A stretch of DNA of 64,000 nucleotides from Erysipelotrichaceae bacterium 66202529 (GCA_017161075.1 CP046174.1:3720001-3784000), one strand, 5' to 3'. Positions 34,917 to 42,942 are shown, counted from the stretch's first letter. Numbers and translations are program-made. Notes: generated by a model not told the origin, from the sequence alone.

Positions 34917-35900
34917 TCATTTTTTTTTGAATTTATTATATGTGTTAGCTAACTGTCCACAAGCCGCGTTAATCTCTCTGCCATGAGAAACTCTCATAGT
35001 AACTTCAAGTCCTGCTTGCTCTAATTGATGTTTGAATGCAACTATTTCCCGTTTCTGTGGTGCTTTAATTCTTGAATTGCTTGTTGGGTTGTATTGTAAC
35101 ACGTTAATCATAACTTTTTTGCCCCGAAACCATTTTGCAAGTTGTCTTACATCTGAGGGCCGGTCATTTATACCCGGTAAAAGCAAATACGCAAAGACAA
35201 TTTTGCGATTATGCCTTTCAGAATAGGATAAGGCTTGCTTAACAACATCTTCAATAGCATATATGCGCATGTGAGGAATAATACGATTTCTTGCAGATTG
35301 TGTTGCTGCGTGTAAAGATATTGTCAACTGAATTTTAAGATGTTCCTCGCGCAATTTTTTTAATTGATCGACCGGACCAACTGTTGATATGGTAATGCCG
35401 TCGGTTGGAAAGTTGAGCCCATATCTATCTCGGAGAATATGGATTGCTTTTATCAAGTTGTCATAATTGAATAAAGGCTCTCCCATACCCATAAAAACGA
35501 TACGGTTTACTTTTCGACGCAACAATATAATCTGTTGTACGATTTCTGACGATGTTAGATTACGAACAAAGCCATTTCGCCCGGACTCACAAAAAATACA
35601 ACCAACAGGACAACCGACTTGTGTGCTCACGCAAACAGTTCCACCATCTCGCCGCTTGATAAAAACCGTTTCAATGTATTTGTTGTCTTTCAGTTCGTAA
35701 ACATACTTTTCAGTATCACTGCTTTTGCAAATATTTTTTACCAACATTGATAGATTTTTTTTGCGTGGTAATTGCTTATATAATTCTTCATATAAGGCTT
35801 TTGCTTCATTCTCGCCAATAACTTCCGACATTTCTTTGTAAGTAAATCCGTATGGATCATTCCGTACTTCCGCAGGCGTATATTTAGGTAAACGTTTCAT
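34917..35900 (-). CDS. Cfr/RlmN-family radical SAM 23S rRNA A2503 methyltransferase
   Basis: A 327-residue radical SAM enzyme. CVSTQVGCPVGCIFC (about 91-105) has the three cluster cysteines (CxxxCxxC) and the upstream cysteine equivalent to RlmN Cys118. GMGEP (about 137-141) binds SAM. AACGQL near the C-terminus supplies the second catalytic cysteine (Cys355 of RlmN). All residues needed for methylating A2503 are thus present. It is shorter than housekeeping RlmN and differs strongly from classical Cfr. Its place in a mobile element behind a drug-type attenuator suggests a resistance enzyme (Cfr-like, C8), but C2 methylation cannot be excluded. RBS AGAAAGGA precedes the ATG. It forms an operon with the KTR gene 16 bases upstream. 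Confidence 0.85.
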   Translation of the reverse strand: MKRLPKYTPAEVRNDPYGFTYKEMSEVIGENEAKALYEELYKQLPRKKNLSMLVKNICKSSDTEKYVYELKDNKYIETVFIKRRDGGTVCVSTQVGCPVGCIFCESGRNGFVRNLTSSEIVQQIILLRRKVNRIVFMGMGEPLFNYDNLIKAIHILRDRYGLNFPTDGITISTVGPVDQLKKLREEHLKIQLTISLHAATQSARNRIIPHMRIYAIEDVVKQALSYSERHNRKIVFAYLLLPGINDRPSDVRQLAKWFRGKKVMINVLQYNPTSNSRIKAPQKREIVAFKHQLEQAGLEVTMRVSHGREINAACGQLANTYNKFKKK

Positions 35901-35916
35901 TTTTATATCCTTTCTT

Positions 35917-36102
35917 CTAAATAATAAAAGTTTGTTTTTCTGTATTTTTGATTACAATCTCTAATTTTTCTACATCAATGATATGCGTCAATTTGCATTT
36001 AGGGCAGAAAAGAGGAAAATCTTTTAATACAGTATTATGAAATACTTGAACTCTCGTCTTTCCGTTACAAATCGGACATTTTATCCAATATTTTTTAAGC
36101 AT
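35917..36102 (-). CDS. Cysteine-rich KTR domain protein
   Basis: A 61-residue protein with two CxxC pairs (CPICNGKTR at 9-17 and FCPKCK at 33-38), a zinc-ribbon-like fold. Proteins of this family are common companions of tet(M)- and erm-type resistance genes in Firmicute elements; their function is unknown. It is the first gene after the attenuator and is followed 16 bases later by the methyltransferase gene. Confidence 0.88.
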   Translation of the reverse strand: MLKKYWIKCPICNGKTRVQVFHNTVLKDFPLFCPKCKLTHIIDVEKLEIVIKNTEKQTFII

Positions 36103-36130
36103 TATATTTCACTCGTCCTTTTTACACAAA

Positions 36131-36172
36131 AAAATGCAGGTCAATCCTCAACATGAGCATTGACCTGCATTT
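36131..36172 (-). terminator. Leader terminator 2
   Basis: ATGCAGGTCAAT pairs with ATTGACCTGCAT (12-bp perfect stem), followed by a T run on the minus strand, only about 30 bases before the KTR start codon. Confidence 0.85.
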
Positions 36173-36278
36173 ATAATGCACAGAGCAGTACAACAAAACT
36201 AAGGCATAGCTTGCACTATGTCTATACTATATCTATACGTCGTTAGTTTTTTGTATAGCATCCGCAAAATAAGCATGA

Positions 36279-36303
36279 CAAAAAAGCCCATGTTGAAAAT
36301 GGG
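36279..36303 (-). terminator. Leader terminator 1
   Basis: CCCAT-TTTCAAC-ATGGG followed by CTTTTTTG on the minus strand, 21 bases after the leader peptide stop codon. Confidence 0.75.
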
Positions 36304-36323
36304 AAAATCCTTTTTTTCAATGC

Positions 36324-36350
36324 TTATCTAATACGCATGCTATGCAACAT
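36324..36350 (-). CDS. Leader peptide MLHSMRIR
   Basis: An 8-codon open frame (ATG at 36350-36348, TAA at 36326-36324) with AAAAGGAGGC seven bases upstream. The product MLHSMRIR ends in R-I-R, a +X+ motif; such motifs stall ribosomes in the presence of macrolides. It closely resembles the start of the known ErmDL leader (MTHSMRLR). It is too short to be a functional protein and most probably acts as a drug sensor for the genes downstream. Confidence 0.8.
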   Translation of the reverse strand: MLHSMRIR

Positions 36351-36378
36351 AAACGCCGCCTCCTTTTACATAAATTTT

Positions 36379-36407
36379 ATTTTATCAGAAAATCAGTCTA
36401 CTGTCAA
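36379..36407 (-). promoter_or_regulatory. Promoter of the attenuated operon
   Basis: TTGACA (36407-36402), 17-nt spacer, TAAAAT (36384-36379) on the minus strand, 28 bases before the leader peptide ATG. A strong vegetative promoter, consistent with control by attenuation rather than initiation. Confidence 0.88.
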
Positions 36408-36494
36408 TACACAACAGGAAGTATTTAACCTAATGATATGAATTGTGTGGACATATCCAAAAAGAAAGGTGAACTGTAAAATGTAACAGGGTGA

Positions 36495-36857
36495 ATGAAA
36501 ATGGCAAAAAGACCCGTACCATTGTACGACTTTAAGGCTTTCGGGGCAGCTATAAAAGCCGCGAGAAATGAATACGGCGAGAGCCGCAAAAAGGTAAGCG
36601 ACGAGTTATATATTTCCCCGCGCTACCTTGCGAATATCGAGAACAAGGGACAACAGCCGAGTTTACAGGTATTCTATGACCTTGTAACCCGGTATCATAT
36701 TTCGGTAGATCAATTTTTCTTCCCGAACAGCAATGCGGAGAAATCCACCGGGCGGCGGCAGCTTGACGCGCTGCTGGACGGTATGAGCGATAAAGGCATA
36801 CGGATTGTAACCGCAACAGCAAGGGAGATAACGGAAGTCGAAAAAGCAGAGGATTAA
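36495..36857 (+). CDS. XRE-family regulator of the inner element
   Basis: A 120-residue DNA-binding protein with an XRE helix-turn-helix (FGAAIKAARNEYGESRKKVSDELYISPRYLANIENKG, about 15-51). It is transcribed divergently from the cargo operon and upstream of the mobilization genes. Initiation could be at the first or second in-frame ATG (36495 or 36501); the ribosome site is weak and is preceded by an ATG-TAA minimal frame at 36481. It probably represses element genes (inference). Confidence 0.8.
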   Translation: MKMAKRPVPLYDFKAFGAAIKAARNEYGESRKKVSDELYISPRYLANIENKGQQPSLQVFYDLVTRYHISVDQFFFPNSNAEKSTGRRQLDALLDGMSDKGIRIVTATAREITEVEKAED

Positions 36858-36944
36858 CCTCACAATATGAGAAATCGGGAGATTGCAGCGCATGGCGGCT
36901 GCAATCTTTTTTTGCGTCCAAAATCAAAGGAACGCGCAACAAAT

Positions 36945-37052
36945 ACCGCCTTTCGGTGGGGGTATGGAGTAGATAGCAAGCACAGCAAACGAGTACCCGT
37001 TTGCGGAAAATGCTTGTTGGGATAATCCCAAACCCTTATACCGAAAGGCGGT
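36945..37052. other. Putative oriT of the inner element, copy 1
   Basis: A dense set of inverted repeats directly before mobC. Outer arms ACCGCCTTTCGGT (36945-36957) and ACCGAAAGGCGGT (37040-37052) are exact complements. Inside are GCAAACG/CGTTTGC around a 6-base loop and TTGGGAT/ATCCCAA. The two blocks 36973-37005 and 37011-37038 recur in inverted orientation near 42.5 kb. Position beside the relaxase genes and the nested inverted repeats fit an oriT; the nick site is unknown. Confidence 0.65.
36973..37038 (+). repeat. Long inverted repeat, left copy
   Basis: Block A (33 bases, 36973-37005) is identical to the reverse complement of 42545-42577. Block B (28 bases, 37011-37038) matches the reverse complement of 42479-42506 with one mismatch. 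Here the blocks are 5 bases apart; in the right copy 38 bases carrying an extra hairpin lie between them. Confidence 0.95.
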
Positions 37053-37058
37053 GCGGAA

Positions 37059-37388
37059 ATGGAAAACCGAAAGAGAAATATACAGATGAAGTTTTACGTT
37101 ACGGAAGAAGAAAAGCGGCTGATCGACGAGAAGATGAAGCAGCTTCCCATAAAGCAGTATGGGGCATACTTCCGTAAAATGGCGATAGACGGGTATATTC
37201 TTGTCGTTGACCGAAGCGACACAAAAGCATATATCCGGGAACTGCAAGCGGTGAGCCGGAACATCAACCAAATTGCAAAACGCGCCAATGCGACGGGGAC
37301 GGTTTACAGGCAGGATATAGAGGACATTAAAAAGGCGGTGGACGAGATATGGCGGTTACAAAGACGCACCCTATTAAATCAACCTTAA
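37059..37388 (+). CDS. MobC-like relaxosome accessory protein
   Basis: A 109-residue protein of the bacterial mobilization (MobC) family: basic start MENRKRNIQMKFYVTEEEKRLIDEKM, a ribbon-helix-helix-like N-terminus, and LQAVSRNINQIAKRANATG (about 68-86), the usual MobC signature. It binds oriT and helps the relaxase. It overlaps the relaxase gene by 40 bases. Confidence 0.9.
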   Translation: MENRKRNIQMKFYVTEEEKRLIDEKMKQLPIKQYGAYFRKMAIDGYILVVDRSDTKAYIRELQAVSRNINQIAKRANATGTVYRQDIEDIKKAVDEIWRLQRRTLLNQP

Positions 37389-38683
37389 AGGCTGCGATAG
37401 ACTATATCTTAAATCCCGAAAAGACAGACGGGAAGCTGCTTGCGTCCTCTTTCGGCTGCGGGCTGGAAACCGCCGATATTGAGTTTGCATGGACGCGGGA
37501 AGCTGCCGGAGATCGCGGCACACATTTAGGGCGGCACTTGATACAATCCTTTGCGGTGGGAGAAACCACACCGGAAGAAGCGCACAAAATCGGCATGGAA
37601 CTTGCCGGGGCGGTATTAGGCGGCAAGTATGAGTTTGTTTTGACAACTCACGTCGATAAAGACCATCTGCATAATCACTTGATTTTCAACGCGGTTAGCT
37701 TCGTTGACTACAAAAAGTACCATTCCAACAAGCAAAGCTATCACTTTATCCGGCGCACCAGCGACAGGATATGTAAAGAGCATGGGCTATCCGTCGTCGT
37801 ACCGGGACAGGACAAGGGAAAAAGCTATGCAGAATACACCGCCGAAAAGCAAGGGACAAGCTACAAAGCAAAGCTGAAAACGGCGATAGATACTCTCATT
37901 CCCCAAGTGAAAGATTTTGACGAACTGCTGCGCCGCTTGCAGGAAATGGGGTATGAAATCAAACAGGGCAAATACATTTCCTTTCGCGCTGCCGGACAGG
38001 AACGGTTTACCCGCACAAAGACGCTCGGCGCGGCCTATACGGAAGAAGCGATAAAGGAGCGTATCAAGGGCGTGTATGTTGCCAAAACAAAAACGCTGCG
38101 GGAAGATAAGAAAATCCGGCTTGTCGTCGATCTTGAAAACAGTATCAAAGCCCAACAATCGGCGGGCTATGAACGGTGGGCGAAAATCCATAATCTGAAA
38201 CAGGCTGCGAAAAGCATGAACTTCTTGACCGAAAACAAGATTGAATATTATAGCGACCTTGAAAGCAAAATTGCGGATATTATGACCGCCCATGACGCGG
38301 CGGCAAAGGCGGTTAAGGAAGTGGAACAGCGTATGTCTGATTTGTCGCTGCTTATCAAGCACACCACCACATACCGACAGTTAAAACCGATTTACGATGA
38401 ATACCGAAAATCGCCGGACAAGGAAAAGTATCTGCGGGGGCATGAAAGCGAAATTATCCTGTTTGAAGCTGCGGCAAGGGCATTAAAGGAAATGCAGATA
38501 AAGAAGCTGCCCGATCTCGCCGCGCTGCGCAAGGAGTATAGAAGCTTAAACGACAGGAAAACCAAATTGTATGAAGATTATCGGCAAGCCAAGAAGCAAA
38601 TGCAGGAATACGGCGTTGTCAAAAAGAACGTCGATAGTATTCTTTACCCGTCCCAAAGCAGGGCGCGGGAGCAGGAGCGATAA
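37349..38683 (+). CDS. MobP/VirD2-type relaxase
   Basis: A 444-residue relaxase. The metal-binding motif HVDKDHLHNHLIFN (about 100-113) has the HxDxxHxH pattern of relaxase/mobilization nuclease domains. The N-terminal half is catalytic; the C-terminal half is helical and basic (coiled coil about 300-430). It cuts oriT and pilots the strand through the VirD4/VirB4 channel. It and MobC are the only transfer genes of the element on the plus strand. Confidence 0.93.
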   Translation: MAVTKTHPIKSTLKAAIDYILNPEKTDGKLLASSFGCGLETADIEFAWTREAAGDRGTHLGRHLIQSFAVGETTPEEAHKIGMELAGAVLGGKYEFVLTTHVDKDHLHNHLIFNAVSFVDYKKYHSNKQSYHFIRRTSDRICKEHGLSVVVPGQDKGKSYAEYTAEKQGTSYKAKLKTAIDTLIPQVKDFDELLRRLQEMGYEIKQGKYISFRAAGQERFTRTKTLGAAYTEEAIKERIKGVYVAKTKTLREDKKIRLVVDLENSIKAQQSAGYERWAKIHNLKQAAKSMNFLTENKIEYYSDLESKIADIMTAHDAAAKAVKEVEQRMSDLSLLIKHTTTYRQLKPIYDEYRKSPDKEKYLRGHESEIILFEAAARALKEMQIKKLPDLAALRKEYRSLNDRKTKLYEDYRQAKKQMQEYGVVKKNVDSILYPSQSRAREQER

Positions 38684-38825
38684 GGCGCAAAACATGGGGT
38701 GGCAAGTGGAATGTTAAGGGCTGAAAACGCCTGTGTTTCTGCGGCTTCCAGCGCATGAAAACGACATAGACGATAAAGTATATTCAAACCCGCAAAAACG
38801 GCTTTCTAATTGTCCACGCAAGGAC

Positions 38826-38876
38826 AAAAAAAGAACAGGGGCGCGGTGCCGGAAATCGGCAACCGCGCCCCTGTTC
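38826..38876 (-). terminator. Terminator of the long transfer operon
   Basis: GAACAGGGGCGCGGT pairs perfectly with its partner over 15 bp; on the minus strand it is followed by TTTTTTT. It lies between the convergent relaxase and TTRAP genes and ends the minus-strand transfer operon. Confidence 0.88.
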
Positions 38877-38884
38877 TCTATGGG

Positions 38885-39094
38885 CTATTCCTCGTCGGTC
38901 AAGATAAACTCCCTTTCGGAAAACTCGCTGTCCGTCATGGCTTGCAGCTTGTTCACCGCTGCGGCGGCAAGCTGGCGCATATCCTCGTCCATGTAGGGCA
39001 TGGCGGCAAGGATATTTTCAAGCGTTGTTTCCCGGCTGTCCTCGGCGTAGATCGCAACAATGTTTTCTTCCTCAATGGTAAAGCGGGTATTCAT
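38885..39094 (-). CDS. Transposon-transfer assisting protein (TTRAP family)
   Basis: A 69-residue acidic protein, MNTRFTIEEENIVAIY..., of the TTRAP family common in Firmicute conjugative elements. It starts after GGAGG and lies 4 bases downstream of the anti-restriction gene. Biochemical role unknown. Confidence 0.82.
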   Translation of the reverse strand: MNTRFTIEEENIVAIYAEDSRETTLENILAAMPYMDEDMRQLAAAAVNKLQAMTDSEFSEREFILTDEE

Positions 39095-39098
39095 GCTA

Positions 39099-42000
39099 TC
39101 AAACCTCCAAATCCTTTTTATGCTCTTTCTGTTTATCTTTCGGCTGCTGCGCCGCCTGTTTCTTGTATTCGTCCAGCTTCTTCAAAATGGACGGTTTTTT
39201 CTGCGGCTGTTCCCGTTTCTCGGCTTTTACCGCTTTTGCAAGGTCGGTAACGGAAATCGCTTCCCCCGCCTTTGCCCGCTGCTCAAAATCTGCAACGGTG
39301 GGCGTTTGCGGCGTATTGTTGATAAGCCCGTCAAAATTGTTGTCGTTCTGCTCTATGGTGTCCTCGACGTGCTTTAAGGGATTATCCCGCTGCGGCTGCT
39401 CGGCGGCTATGGCATAAGCCTGTGTGCCATTCCCCATAATGAGATACTTCCCGTCCTCCGACGCATGGTGAAAACCAAATCCCGCCGCTTCGATCTGTTC
39501 ACGGCTCATATCGGTAATATGAAAATTGCCCCTCGGCGTTCTAACGGTTTCACCCGTCAAAAGGCTGTCGGGGGTCGCTTCCGGCTGCTGCTTTTCAAGC
39601 TGCCCGTCCTTGTAGGAATATCCTTGCGCCGCGATTGCTTCAAGGGTCTTGCCCGTAACGTCGCCATAAATCCGCTTGTCTGCGTCAACCAGCATTTGCA
39701 AAGTGTCTTGTACGGTGTCGGACAAGGCTTGCTGCTGTTCGGGCGGCAGCTTGTCAAATACGGGGGTCTGCTGCTCCTGCAAAAACTCCGGCACTTGCTG
39801 AAAACCGATACTGTCTACATAGTGGGCGGTGTCCTCGTCGTTCTGATGAAGCACAACAATGTCGGAAACGGAAAGGCTATGCCCCTTAAAGTCGGCGGGG
39901 TGGTCGATATTAAACCTTTCCCAAATGTCGCCCAGCGTCATATCCTTTGTAAGCGGTGCAGTATAGACGAGTTCATAATTTACCCGGTCAATGGTAAGTC
40001 CAGCCGCTTGCAGACGGTCATAAGGCTCAAAGCGCAAGTCCCTTGTTTCGTCCCCGCGCTTTAACTGATAAATGGAAAAGGTATCGCCCTGCTCCTGCTC
40101 GGCTTGCCGCTGCTGCTGCAACTCGGTAAAATGCCCCTCAATCTCGGTAATGAGTTCCTTTGCGGTGGTCTGTATTGTTTCAAGGGACGCTTTTAACTCG
40201 GTCATTTCCTTGCCGCTGCTCCAACCAGCCACATAGCCGAAAGAGTAATCGGAAGTATCAAGGCCGAAATGCTGGCAAACCGTATAAGCGACGCTTTCCG
40301 CTTCTACCTCGCAGGTATGGCGGTCAACGCGGTTTTGCTGCTCCGGCGGGGCGTTTAAGTCTACGTCGTGCAGCTTCGCATGGGCGATTTCGTGAATGGC
40401 GGTCTTTACCGCCTGTAATTCACTCACGCCCTCTTTGATTGCAATACGCTTGTCGGTCAAACTGAAATACCCATTTGCGCCGTTTGTGATCTGCTCAAAT
40501 GCAATCGGGACGGGGGACGCTTTTTCAAGGGCGGCGAAAAAATCCTCGTACTGCTCCACATCGGCAAGCAGCGGTTTAACGGAAAGGTCGGGAAACTCCT
40601 TGCCCTCGGTCTGCGAAATATCAAAGACGGTTATAACCTTAAAGGCGGGGACGGTGATTTCCTTTTCTTCCTTTACCACTTTTCCCTCGCGGTCAAGCAT
40701 GGGCTTTCTCGTTTCGGGGTCGATTTTATCAACCAGCTTTTTCACCTTGTAGGGCGCGGGGGCAAAGATTTTAATGCCTTTCTCGCCTTTCTTTACATGG
40801 CGGTCAAACTCCTTTTCCCATTGACGGAAGCCCATTACCAAATTGCCGCCCTGCATAGCAATTAGGATAGTGTTATTCAAACTATAATCATGGAACTTTG
40901 ACATAGCGGTTAGAAACTCTTTGTAGCGGTCGCTGTCAAAAATCGCCTGTACGCCCTGTTCCAAACGCGCGGTGATCTCCTTTACCTTTTCGGCGGGCTT
41001 TTCGGAAGTAAGGATAATGGGGACGACGGGGCGGGGCTGCTGCGGCTCTGCGGCCTGTGCGTCTGCTTGCTGCGTTTCGGCTGCGTCCATATAGGCTTTG
41101 TCCTGTTCGCCGCGCTCCGGCTGCGGGTAACTCATAATGCGGTATTCTTCCGGCACTTCGCGCCCCTCAAACTGACGCTCCCACTCGTCGCCGCTTTCCA
41201 CGATATAGCCGTACTCGGTAAACGCGCCTTTTTCCTGCGCGGCAGCGTTCCTGCCAAAAGTAGAAAGGTCAATGCCGCCTTTCCATTCTTCGGGCATTTG
41301 TACCATGCCGGATTGATTTAAGTAATAGTCGCCCAAATCGTGGTAGTTATGTACTTCGGGGATATGGACGTAAAAATCCACGTTGTAGGTGAAGTCAATT
41401 ACCTGTCCAATATTTGCAAGCCCGTTTTTCTGCTGCAAAGCTGCGTTCAGCTTGCCAACCTCGGCGGGGTCAAGCTGTTCGAGCCGCGCCGCAAGAAAAT
41501 TGAGTTCGTCCACGTCGGCGGCGCATACCATTTCATAAGGCAAGGCAATATGTTTCTCCGGGTCGTCGGAAAAGCCGCGAATGGAAAAATCCTGCGGGTT
41601 ATCGGCGGTAATGCCGACGCTCTGCATGGCTTCGTGAAGCTGCTCCTTTGTGGCGGGCATATCCAGCCAATAGCCGCTTGGGTCGCCCGCTTCAAAACGG
41701 CTGCGGTTGCCAATCATAATAGAAAACTGTTCGCTCATGTGTTCACGCTCCTTTTCCTGCCCGGTAGTTTCGGGGATAGCTGCCGCCTGTTGCTGCTGCT
41801 GCGGGGGTTCTTCGCCCTCTATGGTGTAGTCCGGCATGAGCATACCGTTTACTTTGAAATAGTCGGCGTACTCCTGCGGGATAGGCGGGGAGATTTCCGT
41901 AAACAAGCGGTCATACGCTTTGATACGCCCATTCAGATACTTTTCCATAGCTGCCTTGTCGGTGAAAACCTTTCTATCTTGTCCGGCAATCTTCGCTTGG

Positions 42001-42449
42001 GTTCTGCTTGGGCTGTTGGTGCGCACGCTCCATGTAAGCGTCCATGAATACGGGATAGATTTCTGCGCTTCTTTGTCGTAGCGGGTATTCTCGTAAATGT
42101 AGTAATTCATCTGATATACCCGGTTGCTGCGAATATGGCGGTTATGCTCGGTGGTCTGCCACTCGTTAGCGGTGTGCTGCACAACGGTTGTCCTTGTGTA
42201 TTCAATCGCTTTGTCAAGCAAAAGCGTTTTGCCCGCCTGTTCCTCCCATGCGGCGGCGCGGCTTGAGAGATCGTTAAAAATCGCCTGTTCCGCTGCCGCG
42301 CTTTCCTCGCGCATGGCGTGTAGCTGCTCCGGCGGCAAGGAAACATAGGGGGCAATATCCCCGTCCTTTGCTTCAAAATATATCCGGCGTTCTATCCGCA
42401 TGGTTTCGGCGGTTTCCAATTTGTCATGGTCGTATGAAGAATACGGCAT
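39099..42449 (-). CDS. ArdA-ArdC-type anti-restriction fusion protein
   Basis: A 1,116-residue multidomain protein. Residues 1-237 are an unassigned N-terminal part. Residues 238-450, starting MSEQFSIMIGNRSRFEAGD, match ArdA, a DNA mimic that blocks type I restriction. Residues 470-770 resemble ArdC with an N-terminal ssDNA-binding part (SDRYKEFLTAMSKFHDYSLNNTILI) and a zincin motif HEIAHAKLHD (686-695). YodL and DUF4316-like parts follow. The internal Met238 has AAAAGGAG nine bases before it, so ArdA onward could also start separately. It protects incoming DNA (family inference). Confidence 0.85.
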   Translation of the reverse strand: MPYSSYDHDKLETAETMRIERRIYFEAKDGDIAPYVSLPPEQLHAMREESAAAEQAIFNDLSSRAAAWEEQAGKTLLLDKAIEYTRTTVVQHTANEWQTTEHNRHIRSNRVYQMNYYIYENTRYDKEAQKSIPYSWTLTWSVRTNSPSRTQAKIAGQDRKVFTDKAAMEKYLNGRIKAYDRLFTEISPPIPQEYADYFKVNGMLMPDYTIEGEEPPQQQQQAAAIPETTGQEKEREHMSEQFSIMIGNRSRFEAGDPSGYWLDMPATKEQLHEAMQSVGITADNPQDFSIRGFSDDPEKHIALPYEMVCAADVDELNFLAARLEQLDPAEVGKLNAALQQKNGLANIGQVIDFTYNVDFYVHIPEVHNYHDLGDYYLNQSGMVQMPEEWKGGIDLSTFGRNAAAQEKGAFTEYGYIVESGDEWERQFEGREVPEEYRIMSYPQPERGEQDKAYMDAAETQQADAQAAEPQQPRPVVPIILTSEKPAEKVKEITARLEQGVQAIFDSDRYKEFLTAMSKFHDYSLNNTILIAMQGGNLVMGFRQWEKEFDRHVKKGEKGIKIFAPAPYKVKKLVDKIDPETRKPMLDREGKVVKEEKEITVPAFKVITVFDISQTEGKEFPDLSVKPLLADVEQYEDFFAALEKASPVPIAFEQITNGANGYFSLTDKRIAIKEGVSELQAVKTAIHEIAHAKLHDVDLNAPPEQQNRVDRHTCEVEAESVAYTVCQHFGLDTSDYSFGYVAGWSSGKEMTELKASLETIQTTAKELITEIEGHFTELQQQRQAEQEQGDTFSIYQLKRGDETRDLRFEPYDRLQAAGLTIDRVNYELVYTAPLTKDMTLGDIWERFNIDHPADFKGHSLSVSDIVVLHQNDEDTAHYVDSIGFQQVPEFLQEQQTPVFDKLPPEQQQALSDTVQDTLQMLVDADKRIYGDVTGKTLEAIAAQGYSYKDGQLEKQQPEATPDSLLTGETVRTPRGNFHITDMSREQIEAAGFGFHHASEDGKYLIMGNGTQAYAIAAEQPQRDNPLKHVEDTIEQNDNNFDGLINNTPQTPTVADFEQRAKAGEAISVTDLAKAVKAEKREQPQKKPSILKKLDEYKKQAAQQPKDKQKEHKKDLEV

Positions 42450-42478
42450 ATTGTTTCATCACGTCCTTTCTCGATTTT

Positions 42479-42577
42479 TAAGGGTTTGGGACTATCCCAA
42501 CAAGCAAAATGCCCGCGCTCTCTATGGGAAGCGCGGGCATTTCTCGCAAACGGGTACTCGTTTGCTGTGCTTGCTAT
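42479..42577 (-). repeat. Long inverted repeat, right copy (second oriT-like sequence)
   Basis: Inverted copy of 36973-37038, 30 bases upstream of the anti-restriction gene. Block A is identical over 33 bases and block B over 27 of 28. Between them sits an extra hairpin, AATGCCCGCGCT / AGCGCGGGCATT, absent from the left copy. Both copies precede a transcription unit in the same relative orientation. Confidence 0.93.
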
Positions 42578-42942
42578 GTAGTTGTTTTTATCCGTAAACG
42601 CCTGTTTCTCTCGCTTTGGGCTTTCTGTCTGCGGCGTATCTTTGCCGCGCAATCGGGGCAGTATTTCGCCCGGTTGCTGCCCGCCGCAAACGTGCTGCCG
42701 CATACCGCGCAACGCTTCAAATCGGTTTCCCCGCTGCGGGTGATCTGTTCGCAAAGCTGCCTGTCGGCGGGTAATACCGCTTCGCGGAAATAGCGGCATA
42801 ACAGCGAATAGCTGATACTCTGCACACACACGCAAGTTTCCCCGTCGTCCAGCAGCAGACAATTCCCGCAATCGTTGTTTGCACAAGCGGCGCGGGTCAT
42901 TTTCTTTACGGCGCGGTATTGCTTTTCATCAAGCCTTATCAT
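42574..42942 (-). CDS. Cysteine-rich VLP domain protein
   Basis: A 122-residue protein with two cysteine clusters: C-N-NDCGNCLLLDDGETCVC in the first half and CAVCGSTF...YCPDC in the second, likely zinc-binding. The C-terminus is basic. It matches the Cys-rich VLP family of Tn1549-type elements. Its start overlaps the topB stop by four bases (ATGA), so the two are translationally coupled. Function unknown. Confidence 0.82.
   Translation of the reverse strand: MIRLDEKQYRAVKKMTRAACANNDCGNCLLLDDGETCVCVQSISYSLLCRYFREAVLPADRQLCEQITRSGETDLKRCAVCGSTFAAGSNRAKYCPDCAAKIRRRQKAQSERNRRLRIKTTT

Larger units (their letters stand above)
36103..36407 (-). promoter_or_regulatory. Attenuator leader of the KTR-methyltransferase operon
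   Basis: A leader of about 275 nt on the minus strand: promoter (36407-36379), 8-codon leader peptide (36350-36324), terminator 1 (36303-36279), terminator 2 (36172-36131), then the KTR gene. The stretch ATAAGCAT, which overlaps the leader stop codon, is complementary to ATGCTTAT just beyond terminator 1. A ribosome stalled at the end of the leader would cover it and change the folding. This is the logic of drug-induced transcription attenuation; the mechanism is inferred. Confidence 0.78.

Noticed and set aside
34917..35900. Calling this gene cfr or cfr(C)
   Set aside because: Catalytic motifs agree with the Cfr/RlmN family, but the sequence differs widely from the Cfr proteins I can recall, so no symbol is given.
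36481..36486. ATG-TAA minimal open frame before the XRE gene
   Set aside because: It has a fair ribosome site but a two-codon frame cannot be called a gene; regulation by it is possible but unsupported.
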